Positions 47,414 to 57,400 of a DNA stretch of 64,000 bases are shown here, in pieces. Under the pieces are notes generated by a model, which saw only the letters and a program-made list of their open reading frames with translations, had not been told where the DNA came from and ran no database searches. Origin of the DNA: JADGGM01 sp025449955 (lineage in GTDB: Bacteria; Gemmatimonadota; Gemmatimonadetes; Gemmatimonadales; Gemmatimonadaceae). The stretch's first letter is position 1. Every line of letters starts with the position of its first letter. The position numbers and the translations under genes are program-made. Where the stretch lies: assembly GCA_036554285.1 (NCBI GenBank), contig DATBNO010000060.1, forward strand, positions 1 to 64,000. Reading direction: 5' to 3'.

Positions 47414-49222
47414 TCAGAGCCCGAAGATCCACACCAACCCTCCACGGCTTGTGTATCGTGCCAGCGCGCGCGCGAAATCGGCCGGCGGGCGAATGTCGGC
47501 GGGATCATCCGACCCGACATCCCCCGCCAGCAGGAACCAGTCGCCGCCGATGCCGGCATACACCGCCAGGTATTGCTTGCCGTCCGGTCCGCGGTACGTG
47601 ATCGGATTTCCCACGACACCCGACCCAACTTTGAAGCTCCACAGAACCTTTCCGGTTCTCGCGTCGGCGGCGCGCAGATAGCCGTCGAGCGTGCCGTAGA
47701 ACACGACGTCGCCCGCAGTGGCGACCACTCCGCTCCACACCGGAAATGTTTCCTTTATTTCCCACACCTTTCGCCCAACGGAAGCATCCCACGCCACGAA
47801 CGCGCCCATGTAACCGCCGGCGCCAGGGTAATACGGCGAGTTGGCGCCGATATACGGCGTGCCGCGAATGTGCGCGGCCTGCGTGGCCTGATAGTCCATG
47901 CACATGTTGCTCGTGGAGACGTAGAACAAGTGCGTGCGCGGCGAATAGGCGACCGGCGAGTTGGGACTCTTGCCGCCTTCCAGCGTCGGGCAGATATCCT
48001 TGACGTTGCCGCGCGATACACCCGTCAGCTTGCTCGAGTCGACGACGGGTCGCCCCGTTTTGAGGTCGATGCGTTTCGCCCAGTTCTCGTGAACGAACGG
48101 CTCGGCGACGAGAACCTCGCCGGTCGCACGGTCGATGGTGTACGCGAAGCCATTCTTGTCGAAATGCACGAGCACCTTGCGGAGCCGGCCGTCGATGCGC
48201 AGATCGGCAAGAACCATTTCCGCAGTTGCATCGAAGTCCCAACTATCGTGCGGCGTGAACTGATACGCCCAGACGAGCGATCCATCTTCGGGCCGACGCG
48301 CCATCACGCTCGTCGTCCACTTGTTGTCTCCCGCACGTTGCTCCGGATTGTATGGTGCGGGATTGCCCGAGCCGTAGTACACGAGGTCCAGCGTCGAGTC
48401 GTACGACATCCACCCCCAGACCGGCGCACCACCAATTTTCCACGCGTCCTTGGGCCACGTGGTGACGCCGAGATTCGCGCCGCGATCATAGAACGGTTTG
48501 AACTGGCCGGGTTTGGCGAGGATCTCGCTGTCGGGGCCAATGTTGTATCCGGTCCACGCGACGCGGCCGCTCTCGAGGTCGAGTCCTTTCACCCAACCGT
48601 GAATGCCGAACTCGCCGCCCGACGCACCGACGAGCACACGATTCTTCACGACGAACGGCGCCATGGTGGTCGTTTCGCCCGCGGACATGTCGGCGATGGT
48701 CGTTTCCCACAGCTGCTTGCCGGTGGCGGCGTCGACGGCAACCGTGTGCCCGTCGAGCAAGTTGTACACGATCTTTCCGTTGGCGTAGAACGCGCCGCGA
48801 TTCACCGCGTCGCAACAGGCGATGCCGACTGCGTTAGGCGAGACGGCCGGGCGGTACTTCCACTCGAGCGGGTAGTCGGGCTTCGTGAGGTCGAACGCGT
48901 ACAACGTGTTCGGGTAGGGCGTCACCACGTACATCGTGTTGTGCACGACCAGCGGCTGTCCCTCGTGACCGCCCAGCACGCCGGTGGAAAATGACCACAC
49001 GGGATGGAGGTGCGCGGCGTTGGCGGGCGTGATCTGCGACAGGTCGCTGTATCGGGTGGACGCATAGTCCTTCCCCGGCATGGTCCACTCGCCGTCGGCT
49101 GCCGCTGGGGCTGGTGCGACGTGCGCACCGGCGATGACGCCTGGCGTGAGCGCCGCCGCCCAACCGATTGCCATGAGGCAGGCTGCCGCGATCGACGCCG
49201 TCGTGAGATGGCTTCTCGTCAT
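47414..49222 (-). CDS. PQQ-dependent alcohol dehydrogenase, lanthanide-type (XoxF/PedH-like)
   Basis: A 602-residue eight-bladed quinoprotein with signal peptide. The adjacent-Cys disulfide over PQQ is Cys136-Cys137 (VGIACCDAVNRG); repeated propeller tryptophan motifs follow (GKQLWETTIADMS, GSLVWAYQFTPHDSWDFDAT, GKVLWSFKVGSGV). The catalytic Asp329 is followed two residues later by Asp331 (W-D-F-D), the residue that marks lanthanide-binding enzymes; calcium enzymes have Ala there. Alcohol oxidation in the periplasm is likely; substrate not predictable, and it is far enough from MxaF/XoxF that I use the broad name. Confidence 0.9.
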   Translation of the reverse strand: MTRSHLTTASIAAACLMAIGWAAALTPGVIAGAHVAPAPAAADGEWTMPGKDYASTRYSDLSQITPANAAHLHPVWSFSTGVLGGHEGQPLVVHNTMYVVTPYPNTLYAFDLTKPDYPLEWKYRPAVSPNAVGIACCDAVNRGAFYANGKIVYNLLDGHTVAVDAATGKQLWETTIADMSAGETTTMAPFVVKNRVLVGASGGEFGIHGWVKGLDLESGRVAWTGYNIGPDSEILAKPGQFKPFYDRGANLGVTTWPKDAWKIGGAPVWGWMSYDSTLDLVYYGSGNPAPYNPEQRAGDNKWTTSVMARRPEDGSLVWAYQFTPHDSWDFDATAEMVLADLRIDGRLRKVLVHFDKNGFAYTIDRATGEVLVAEPFVHENWAKRIDLKTGRPVVDSSKLTGVSRGNVKDICPTLEGGKSPNSPVAYSPRTHLFYVSTSNMCMDYQATQAAHIRGTPYIGANSPYYPGAGGYMGAFVAWDASVGRKVWEIKETFPVWSGVVATAGDVVFYGTLDGYLRAADARTGKVLWSFKVGSGVVGNPITYRGPDGKQYLAVYAGIGGDWFLLAGDVGSDDPADIRPPADFARALARYTSRGGLVWIFGL

Positions 49223-49319
49223 GTCTCGCCCTCGCCATAGAATCGTGCGCGGTGAAGACGCGCGTGCGCTGTGCGTTCGCTATCTTGAGTCGACCGAACT
49301 TACTCGAAACCATCGTCAT

Positions 49320-50900
49320 ATGACATGTCGGCGCTCGTTCATCCGCCTGCTGCTAACGGCCTCGGCGCTCGCCGCCGCGCCGTCGATCCGCGCCCAACAG
49401 ACACCGCCCGCGGCCGCTGCCCGTTGGTGGCACGACATCACCGTGATCGCCAACGATAGCATGCACGGCCGGCGCACGGGCACGGCCGACTACGTCGAGG
49501 CGGCACACTACGTGGCGAGCCAGTTCCAGTCTGCCGGGTTGACGGCCGGCGGCACGGACGGATACTTCCAGACGGTGCACCTGGCCGAGGCGCGCGTCGT
49601 GCCCGCGAGCTCGAGTGTGGTCGTCGTCTCTGGCGCCACGACGGACACGCTGCCGCTTCGCGTGCGTGTGACGCCCTCCTCGATGCCTAACGCAGAAGGT
49701 TCGATGGTGTTCGTGGGCTACGGCCTGGCGCTGCCGAGCGTACACGACGACTTGGCGGGCGTCGACCTGCACGGCAAGGTGGCGGTCTATCTGGACCGCA
49801 TGCCGCCGGGGCTCAACGCGACCCTGTTCGCGCACGGGCGCGCCTCGCGCTGGAAGGAGCTGGAGAAGCGCGGCGCGGTGGCGGGCATCGCGATCGCCGA
49901 TCCGCCGGCGCCTAACGCAAACCGGCCGGCCTTCCGGCCCGGCGATCGTCCGGTGACGGGCCTCGCCGATGACTCGCTCGAGCGCGGCATTCTGGTCACG
50001 GTCGCGGCGGCGGACGCCGAGTCGCTGTTCGCCGGGTCGGGCCACACGTACGCCGATCTGTTCGCGATGTCCGAGGCCAGGAAGGATCTGCCCACCGTGC
50101 CGCTGGTGCCGCACCTGAGCGTACACCTCGATGTGCAGCGCACGCCGGTGGACGCGCCCAACGTGATCGGCATCCTCCGCGGCAGCGACGCCTCGCTGCG
50201 CGACCAGTATCTCATTGTCAGCGCGCACCTGGATCATCTGGGCGTCGGCCGGCCGGTGAACGGCGACAGCATCTACAATGGCGCGATGGACAACGGGTCG
50301 GGCATCGCGACGCTGCTCGAGACGGCGCGCGCATTCAAGGAGCATCACGTGACGCCGCGCCGCTCGATCATTTTTCTCGCCGTGACGGGCGAAGAAGAAG
50401 GCGAGCTGGGCTCGGCCTACTTCGCGCTGCATCCCACGGTGCCGGCCCAGGGCATTGTGGCCGATCTCAATACTGACATGTACCTGCCGATCATCCCACT
50501 CACCGGCGTGTTCGCCTACGGATGGAACGAGTCGGATTTAGGCAAGGACATCGCGCCGGTGCTCGTGGCGCATCACTTGAAGAACCTCGAGGATCCGGAG
50601 CCCGAGCAGGTGCGGTTCATCCGCAGCGATCAATACAGTTTCATCCAGCGCGGGATCCCGGCGTTGGCGTTCAAGGCCGGCTACACGAAGGATTCGCCGA
50701 GCGATTCGACGATCAGCACGTGGCTCACCACGCGCTACCACCGTCCGTCCGACGACGTCGCGCAGCCGGTGAATTTCGAGACGGCGGTGGCGTTCGACGC
50801 GATGTACTTCGACATCGTGAAGGCGGTGGCGGACCGGCCCACGCGGCCGGCGTGGTATCCAGCGAGCGTCTTCGCATCGATCAAGCGGCCGGGTACCTGA
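49320..50900 (+). CDS. M28 family metallopeptidase
   Basis: A 526-residue secreted zinc aminopeptidase. Signal RRSFIRLLLTASALAAAPS; a PA-domain insertion (VFVGYGLALPSVHDDLAGVD); then M28 zinc residues: LIVSAHLDHLGVG (His, Asp), NGAMDNGSGIATLLETARAF (Asp), VTGEEEGELGSAYFA (catalytic Glu and Zn Glu), VADLNTDMYLP (Asp), and TTRYHRPSDDV (His). Cleaves N-terminal residues from peptides outside the cytoplasm. ATG 49320 begins the signal peptide; the longer frame to 49080 runs into the divergent dehydrogenase gene. Confidence 0.9.
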   Translation: MTCRRSFIRLLLTASALAAAPSIRAQQTPPAAAARWWHDITVIANDSMHGRRTGTADYVEAAHYVASQFQSAGLTAGGTDGYFQTVHLAEARVVPASSSVVVVSGATTDTLPLRVRVTPSSMPNAEGSMVFVGYGLALPSVHDDLAGVDLHGKVAVYLDRMPPGLNATLFAHGRASRWKELEKRGAVAGIAIADPPAPNANRPAFRPGDRPVTGLADDSLERGILVTVAAADAESLFAGSGHTYADLFAMSEARKDLPTVPLVPHLSVHLDVQRTPVDAPNVIGILRGSDASLRDQYLIVSAHLDHLGVGRPVNGDSIYNGAMDNGSGIATLLETARAFKEHHVTPRRSIIFLAVTGEEEGELGSAYFALHPTVPAQGIVADLNTDMYLPIIPLTGVFAYGWNESDLGKDIAPVLVAHHLKNLEDPEPEQVRFIRSDQYSFIQRGIPALAFKAGYTKDSPSDSTISTWLTTRYHRPSDDVAQPVNFETAVAFDAMYFDIVKAVADRPTRPAWYPASVFASIKRPGT

Positions 50901-50953
50901 CTGGTACCTGACGCCATCGACTGCGATCGCATGAGATCAGCCGTAGCCCGCGA

Positions 50954-51730
50954 TCAGCCGCCGCTGCCGGGCAAGCGCAAGCGACGCGTCTTGGTGAGCG
51001 AGTCCCAGTGTTCTTCGGCGATCTCGCGCTGGATCTGGTCGATCCGGTCGGTGAGCTCCTTGGCCGGCGGCGCGTTAGGCGCGTACACTTTGCCGAGCGC
51101 AATGAAAGCCTCCATCATCGTCTTGTAGGCGTAGGGCGAGTAGCCCGCCTTGACGGCGATCTCCGCGCCTAACGAGTCGCAGCGGTACTCGAGCACCGGC
51201 CCATAGCTCGCGCCGAATTCGCCCCACCGCCATTGCGACGCGTTGGTCACGTCACGATGCTCGTTCGTGACCAGGCTGTCGATACGCCGCGAGACCTGGC
51301 CGTTGTCGATGTGCTCGATCTCGTGCGCGATCACGGCCGCTGCCTGGTCCTCCGTTCCCATGTACGACAGGATGCCGCCCCAGATCACGATGTGGCCGCC
51401 CGGTAAGGCGAAACCGCTCTTGATGCCGGGGTGCGGATCGAAGTGGATGGTCCACGGCAGCTTGCGCTTGGTGTAGCGCCCAAGCGAGTCCGCGATTCCT
51501 TGCAGGTAGGCCTGAATACGATCCGATTCGGGCGTCGGCTGGATGCCGCGGGTGCTGTCGAACTGTTTGGCGAGCGCGGCGCCGAGCGCGATCTCCTGCG
51601 AGTCGGTCGCACTGAGGGGCGGCCGAACGACCGGCGGCCGCCGCGTTCCCGCATCAGCCTGCGTGCCTAACGCAAGCGCCGCGATGGCGATGCCAATGAG
51701 ACTGCCACAGAGGACAAGGCTACGCTGCAT
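50954..51730 (-). CDS. M48 family metalloprotease
   Basis: A 258-residue secreted M48 peptidase (Ste24/BepA-related) with zinc motif HEIEH in AAAVIAHEIEHIDNGQVS. Signal LVLCGSLIGIAIAALALGTQ; SATDSQEIALGAALAKQFDS and FALPGGHIVIWGGILSYMG precede the motif, LEYRCDSLGAEIAVKAGYSP supplies the third zinc ligand. It may degrade misfolded envelope proteins. ATG 51730 precedes the signal peptide; the frame is open to 51910. Confidence 0.88.
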   Translation of the reverse strand: MQRSLVLCGSLIGIAIAALALGTQADAGTRRPPVVRPPLSATDSQEIALGAALAKQFDSTRGIQPTPESDRIQAYLQGIADSLGRYTKRKLPWTIHFDPHPGIKSGFALPGGHIVIWGGILSYMGTEDQAAAVIAHEIEHIDNGQVSRRIDSLVTNEHRDVTNASQWRWGEFGASYGPVLEYRCDSLGAEIAVKAGYSPYAYKTMMEAFIALGKVYAPNAPPAKELTDRIDQIQREIAEEHWDSLTKTRRLRLPGSGG

Positions 51731-51926
51731 CTCGAACCTCGTGAGTCGGGGAACGTTGCGCGGCTGCAGCGCCGACTCAAATCTCGTCTGTGTTGACGCG
51801 CGCGCGCCGGGCGTTGTCCGCCAAAGATGCGGCGCGGTCGCGCGTTGCACAACGACGGTGTCGACGCCTAGAGTCGTGGGTCGGTCTGATGATTTGGCGT
51901 CGGCATCCACGCGGTAGGCTTCCTCG

Positions 51927-52130
51927 CTCTGTTGAACGCGGATTCAACGGATGACTGCATGGATCGTACGGATCGCTCGGCTGCTCGGCGCCGAGACCAT
52001 CTACAATGGTCACAATCACGTCTTGTTGAAAAAACCAAAGCAAAACCGACCCGCGTGTAGGACACCGACCATGCAGCCGAGCGATCCGTGTAATCCGTGT
52101 TGGTATCCGTTCAATCCGTGTTCAACAGAG
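51927..52130. repeat. Intergenic long imperfect hairpin, ATCCGTGT family (element C)
   Basis: Left arm 51927-51984 starts CTCTGTTGAACGCGGATTCA and ends GATCGCTCGGCTGC; right arm 52073-52130 starts GCAGCCGAGCGATCCGTGTA and ends ATCCGTGTTCAACAGAG. Over 58 bases the arms pair at roughly 45 positions, with the outer 17 and inner 17 nearly perfect. The right arm holds four ATCCGT units. The loop of ~88 bases is A-rich and has no clear ORF. It occupies the 457-base gap between the M48 and kinase genes; the remainder of that gap shows nothing recognisable. Confidence 0.75.
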
Positions 52131-52187
52131 CGAAGACGCTCACCACGGGATCACCCGAGCTCAATTGATTCGACCCGAGGCGGTACG

Positions 52188-53282
52188 CTACGTTCGCGCC
52201 CGTTGGCGCGCCGGCGGCTCGACCAGCTTCCAGAATTGCCGCTCGCCGATCACCGTCACCTTGTGCCCTTTGGTCGCCAGGCGGCGCACCTCGATCAACT
52301 TGGACCCGCCATCCTTGCCGGCGATCTGCAGTACGTTAGGCCGACCGCGCACCAGGATGTCCGTTGTTTTCCCGGGCTTGGACTGGACCACGGCGCGTGC
52401 CTTCTTCGCGGCGGCGACTGCCGCCGACCGAGGCCGCACGAGGAATCCGGTGAACGAAACGCGTTTCCCGGCGAGGGTGCTCACACGGCCGATCTTTGGT
52501 TGCTTGGGGCGGTGGCGCAGCGCTTCGATCAATTCGCTCGCCGCGCCATACCGCTGTCCGCGCGAGCCGAGGCAGCGGTGGATGACTTCCTTCAAGTGAT
52601 CGGTGCAGGGAAGGGTGCGCACCTCCTTGCCGCGCACGGCGCTCGCGATGGCGCCGCGCAGCAGCATCACCGTCAACAGGCCGATCTGGTAAATGTCGTC
52701 GCGCTTCTGCCACCGCCTGACCCGGCCCCACGCGATTTCGTTAGGCGCATGCATGCGGTTGAACGCGTCGGCGGTGACGCCGCGCCGGTTCACCTGGTGC
52801 GCCGCGATGCCGAAGTCGCCCAGCTTCAGATGCTCGCCCTCGCACACGAACACGTTGAACGGCGTGAGGTCGCGGTGCAGGGCCTGCCCGCGGTGCAGTG
52901 CATCGAGCACGCCCAGGATCGCCGCGATTTCGCGGCGCACGTAGCGCTCCGACTGCGCGCCCACTCGCTCCAACCACGCACCCAGGTCGCCATGCTCGGC
53001 GTATTCCATAGCGAGGCAGTACCGCATCTCGCCGTCCACCAGCTCGGCGAACCGGTCGACGACGCGCAGCGCCCGTTCCTGTGTGGCGAGGAGCTCGGCG
53101 AAATACGCCTCGCGCAGCCAGCCCGCGAGGTTGCCGCTGATCTTGATGCACACCTTGAACTCGGCGCCCGATGCGAGCGTCGTCGTCGCGAGATACACCT
53201 CGCCGAATCCGCCTTTGCCGATCAGCCGTCCTAACCGATACGTGCGACCGGTCTCCGAGCTGTATGCCGTCGCAGTGCTCAC
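52188..53282 (-). CDS. Ser/Thr protein kinase with C-terminal BRCT domain
   Basis: A 364-residue Hanks-type kinase: glycine loop GKGGFGEVY (22-30), Lys47, catalytic loop HRDLTPFNVFV (136-146), DFG 156-158, followed at about 275-360 by a BRCT-like domain (LAGKRVSFTGFLVRPRSAAV onward to IGERQFWKLV). No membrane span. It is the last gene of the T6SS operon, its GTG overlapping the stop of the gene before it. T6SSs are commonly controlled by a PpkA kinase, so this may set post-translational control; the BRCT tail is unusual there. Confidence 0.85.
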   Translation of the reverse strand: MSTATAYSSETGRTYRLGRLIGKGGFGEVYLATTTLASGAEFKVCIKISGNLAGWLREAYFAELLATQERALRVVDRFAELVDGEMRYCLAMEYAEHGDLGAWLERVGAQSERYVRREIAAILGVLDALHRGQALHRDLTPFNVFVCEGEHLKLGDFGIAAHQVNRRGVTADAFNRMHAPNEIAWGRVRRWQKRDDIYQIGLLTVMLLRGAIASAVRGKEVRTLPCTDHLKEVIHRCLGSRGQRYGAASELIEALRHRPKQPKIGRVSTLAGKRVSFTGFLVRPRSAAVAAAKKARAVVQSKPGKTTDILVRGRPNVLQIAGKDGGSKLIEVRRLATKGHKVTVIGERQFWKLVEPPARQRART

Positions 53283-54376
53283 TCGATAAACAATAACTTC
53301 AATCCGTGCTTGCTCGCGAATGTGCGCGCGTTGGTCTGGATGGCCACCCAGTCCGCGCCCGTGATCTTTGCTTTGCCGCCGGCGGCTTGGGGCACGTCGT
53401 CTTTGGCCGAGATGCAGAGCGTCGTCGCGCCGCCGCGAAATGCGAGCGGTTCGAAGAGGTGCGCCTCGAGCAGCAGCGCTTCCTTGTCCGTGTCGGTGAG
53501 TTGGGCGCCGCGGAGGCAGCTGCTCAACAGGTCGGTGCGCATCGAGGGCACGGCCTTGAGAAACACCGCGGCTAACGCGTCGTATGAGATCTGATCCTCG
53601 GCGCTCACGTGGGCGTTGCCGGCAATGTTGCCGAACGTATCGCCGCCGAAGTACAGGGCGTCGCGTTTGAATTTGTCGTTGAGCACCAGAAAGCTGTGCC
53701 CGTACCGTGTGGTGGATCCGTGCGGCCGTCGGCCGTAGTTCAACGCCGCGAAAATCTGTTTGGTCTTCGGGTCGAACTGCGGATTGGTCGCCGTGTACGT
53801 GCCGGCGGCGGTCTTGCTCAGGGCGCCGGGCGCCATCTTGAGCACGGCGTCGCCGAAGCCGCGACCCTGTGGCGCCAGGCCGCGCCCGGGCTGTTGCGAC
53901 TGCTGCGCCTTGATGTCGTACTTCTGCCACTGGCCGCCTAACCCCTGCATCTTGAAGTCGGCGTCGACGGCGCTCTTGGGGAAGGTCGCCGCATCGTCGG
54001 CGGCCACGCGGAACGACGCGGGATTGAGCGCGGAGTCTGCGAGCTGCATCTGTCCGCCGGTCACCGCGCGCTCGTACATCTGCGTGTACGTGTCGTAGTT
54101 GTTCGGCGTCATGAACCAGCGCGGCGCTTCCAAATTGATGGTGAGCGGCGCCGACTGAAGCCGCGCGGTCATCTTCATGAACGCATCCTCCAGCTGCTGG
54201 CGCGACGCCTTTCGCAACGACGGCTCGGTGGCCTTGAGTGCATCGAGGGTTGGCGTCAGCAACTTGGAGATCGCGCGGCGGTTGATCTCCACGATCCGAG
54301 CATTCACGAATGCGTGCTGCACCGCGTTCGTCTTGGAACCGGATGTCCACGGCGCTTGTTGGTCTCCGCCTGGCAT
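53279..54376 (-). CDS. T6SS-linked protein, possibly DUF3626/ADP-ribosyltransferase-like
   Basis: A 365-residue soluble protein I do not firmly recognise. Its centre (PKTKQIFAALNYGRRPHGST then TRYGHSFLVLNDKFKRDALY and FGGDTFGNIAGN) recalls the AALN...GS.RYG.S.LVL...TFGD core of DUF3626, proposed relatives of ADP-ribosyltransferases. N-terminal part is helical with INRRAISKLLTPTLDALKAT. It lies between tssM (66 bases) and the kinase (GTGA overlap). It could be an effector, a kinase substrate or a structural accessory; the enzymatic idea rests on motif resemblance alone. Confidence 0.5.
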   Translation of the reverse strand: MPGGDQQAPWTSGSKTNAVQHAFVNARIVEINRRAISKLLTPTLDALKATEPSLRKASRQQLEDAFMKMTARLQSAPLTINLEAPRWFMTPNNYDTYTQMYERAVTGGQMQLADSALNPASFRVAADDAATFPKSAVDADFKMQGLGGQWQKYDIKAQQSQQPGRGLAPQGRGFGDAVLKMAPGALSKTAAGTYTATNPQFDPKTKQIFAALNYGRRPHGSTTRYGHSFLVLNDKFKRDALYFGGDTFGNIAGNAHVSAEDQISYDALAAVFLKAVPSMRTDLLSSCLRGAQLTDTDKEALLLEAHLFEPLAFRGGATTLCISAKDDVPQAAGGKAKITGADWVAIQTNARTFASKHGLKLLFIE

Positions 54377-54442
54377 GGAACCTCGCGAAGGTGAAGGTAT
54401 TGGCGTTCGCTTTCCGTTAGACCATGAGCGTAGAAGCCGGAC

Positions 54443-57400
54443 CTACTGCACGACGCGACTCACGCACGAGAACCCGGAGAAGAATCCCTTGCGCAGCACG
54501 GGCGGCACGTTGTTGAGTCCGACGTCCAGCCCGACCTTCGCACCGGCGCTGTTCCCCGGAATGTTCCACTCCGCGCGATAGTCGGTGGCCAACGGTTCCC
54601 ACGATGCGGCGGCGCCGAACATCTGGAGCACCGCCCACGTGCCGTGGAAGCTCACGACGTTCGCCCACGCATTCCCCTGCTCGACGGCGATCGTCGCCTC
54701 GCTGGTCGGCTGGAACATCCAGGTGAACTGGTGCGGCTTGACGGCCGCGGCATAGTCCACCGTATTCCCGTCGCCCACCACGCGCAACCGGCCGCTCTGC
54801 GGCATGAGGTAGTTGGTGAGCGTCAGCGTTAGGCGCGGCTCGGTGGCGCCCGCGGGGAAGATGGCCGCCGAGAACTGCGCGGCGCGGTTGAAGAACGAGA
54901 GGAACGCGGGATTCACGTTCAACGTCCCGCCCGACTTCGCGGCGAACGTGCTGCCCTGCGGCTGGATCACGTTCTGGAGCGCGTCGTTGTAGTACGTCCA
55001 CAAGGATCCCGTATTCGGCTTGAAGACGGCCGATACTTCGTCCAACGACGCCTGGATCGGGGAGCGCTCGTTGAACGGATACTTGGCGAAGAGGCCGGCG
55101 TTCCGCGAGCAGAACGTTTGCGCTTTCCCGTTGAGCTGGCCGGCGCCGTAGCTGCGCAGGTACGGGTCGATGCTCGCCAGCGGCTCGGTGAGGAGGCGTT
55201 GCACGGCCGTCGCGACGGCCGGCTCGCGGCCCACGACGAATCCCTGCGCCAGCTTCTGCGCCTCGGCGCGCGCGGCATTGGCGTTCTGCGTCGCGTTGGC
55301 GATCGCGCCCTCCGATTGCCCCGGCGGCGCGGTGGCCACCTGGCCTAACGAGCCCTGGAGCGTGAGCAGCGCCGCCATGTACGACTGCACCGGCGGCCCG
55401 ATCAACTTGTCCGTCTGGCCCGGCGGCACCACGGCGTGCGCCGGCTGCAACGCGTTGCCGATCGCCGTGTCGGTGCTCGTGTTCTGCGACGCGATCGAGA
55501 TGAGCGACAGGAGCGGCGACTGATTGCCCGACAGTTGGGCGAGCTTGGCCGCGGCATCGCTGACGCTGCCGTAGCGCGCGATCGTCGCGCCCTGCAGGTA
55601 GTCGCGCCAGGCCGCGATGTAGTCGCCATCGTATCGTGCGCGAAGGTCCGCCAGCGCCTTGGTCTTGTCGACCTGGCTCGGCGGCTCGTCGCCCAACACC
55701 CAGCGCTCGCCCTGGAAGAAGCGATCCGCGCTGCCTAACGCTCGCTGCATGGCCGCGTATCCCGGCTTGGTGAACGCGCCGCGGACCGTGTTGCGCTCGA
55801 TGATGTACGCCGACGAGCCGGGCACCATCTTGTTGAACTGGATGGCGGCGTTGCCGCTGTCCGCTTCGGCCAGCATCGCCTGATAGATCGGCTCGATGCC
55901 GGTGAACTGCCGGAGGAACGAGCGCGCGCGACCGACGAGCGCCGTGTCGGCGGGAAACGAGAACGGGTCGCCTAACGGGAGCTCGCGCGCATAGAACGCG
56001 AACTGGCGCTGCGCCAGCTGGCTCTGCGTCGAATCCGCCGAGCGCACGCCGGACCACTGGGTGAGCAGCACCGGGGCCAGGAAATCCTCGGTGCTCCGCT
56101 CGGGATTGCTCGTCGTGATGAGATACGCCTTGAGCACGCGGTAGGTGCTGCCGTAGTCGTCCGTTGGGCGGGGCGCCGGCGGCACCGCGCGCAGCGCCGA
56201 TCCGAGGGCGCCGCGCGTGTCCTCGAACAGCAGCTTGTCGAACGACGCGAAGTACGCGCGCCGCGCGTCGGGCAAGATCGCGCTGCCGGAATACAATCCC
56301 CACTCGAGGCCGGTCGGCGGGCCGTTGCGCTCGTAGTCGCGCAGTGTCTGGAGCTGCGCGCGCAGCGCGTCCAACCGTTGCAGCGTCTCGACGGTCGGCG
56401 CGCCCGTGCCGGATGCGACGGTCATCGCCGCGTGCACGTCGGACGCCGTATCGCCCGCCAGCCGGCGATTGGCCGACCACGATATCGTGAAGCCCAACGC
56501 GACGACCACGCCCGCGGCCGTCGCCAATCCCAGCGCGACGCGGCGCAGCGTGTTGACCCGGGCGCCGCCCTTGGTCACGTTCATCGCGGCGCGGTCGCCT
56601 AACAGAACATCCGTGAACAGGCGGCCCAGGAATACCCATTGCGGAACCTTGCGCGTGGCGGCCGCCGGCGCGGCGCGGACCTGCGCCGCCAACTGCTCGG
56701 TCCGGAACACCGCCGTCGCCGACCGCGCTTCCGGACGCGACTGTAACGCCGCCGCCGCCGCGGCGGGTGCCGCGTCGTTGATGAACACCGGGCGCACGCC
56801 CGCGAAATAGTATCCCCGCAGGAACGGACTCACCTGCAATTGACTGGGCCGGCACAGCTCGACCAGGAATTGCGTGACGACGGCGCCGGTTTTTCGCAGC
56901 TCGCGCGGGAATTCGTACGCACCCGGCTTGGGCTCGGCAGCCGCCTCGCGTCCGAGATACTGGATGCGCTTGTCGGCCAGCGACACGAAGAGCCGCTGGA
57001 AGGAATCGGCGATGCGCTTGCCCTGGCGATCGGCGTAGAGTCCAACGGCACCGGCATCCGCCGGCAGCGTGACGCCCACCACTTCGCGCGCTTCGTCGGT
57101 GGAAAAGTTGCGCACGTAGTCGGCGAAGTACGCGATGCGATCGGCCTTGGTGAACACCACGTACACCGGGAGCCGGATGCCCAACCCGCGCGCCAGCTCG
57201 CTCAGCCGCTCGCGGAGCATCTTGCCTAACGCAACCGCCTGTTCGCTCGCGCCGGGCTGCACCAGGTGGTCGCAGCTCACGCATACCACGGCGAGCCGTG
57301 ACGCCTGCGAGCCGCCGCCGAACACGGCCGCCAGCCGGCGCGGCTGCACGTGGCGGATGAGACGCGCGAAGCGGGACGGGTCGGCGGCCAACGGACCGCC

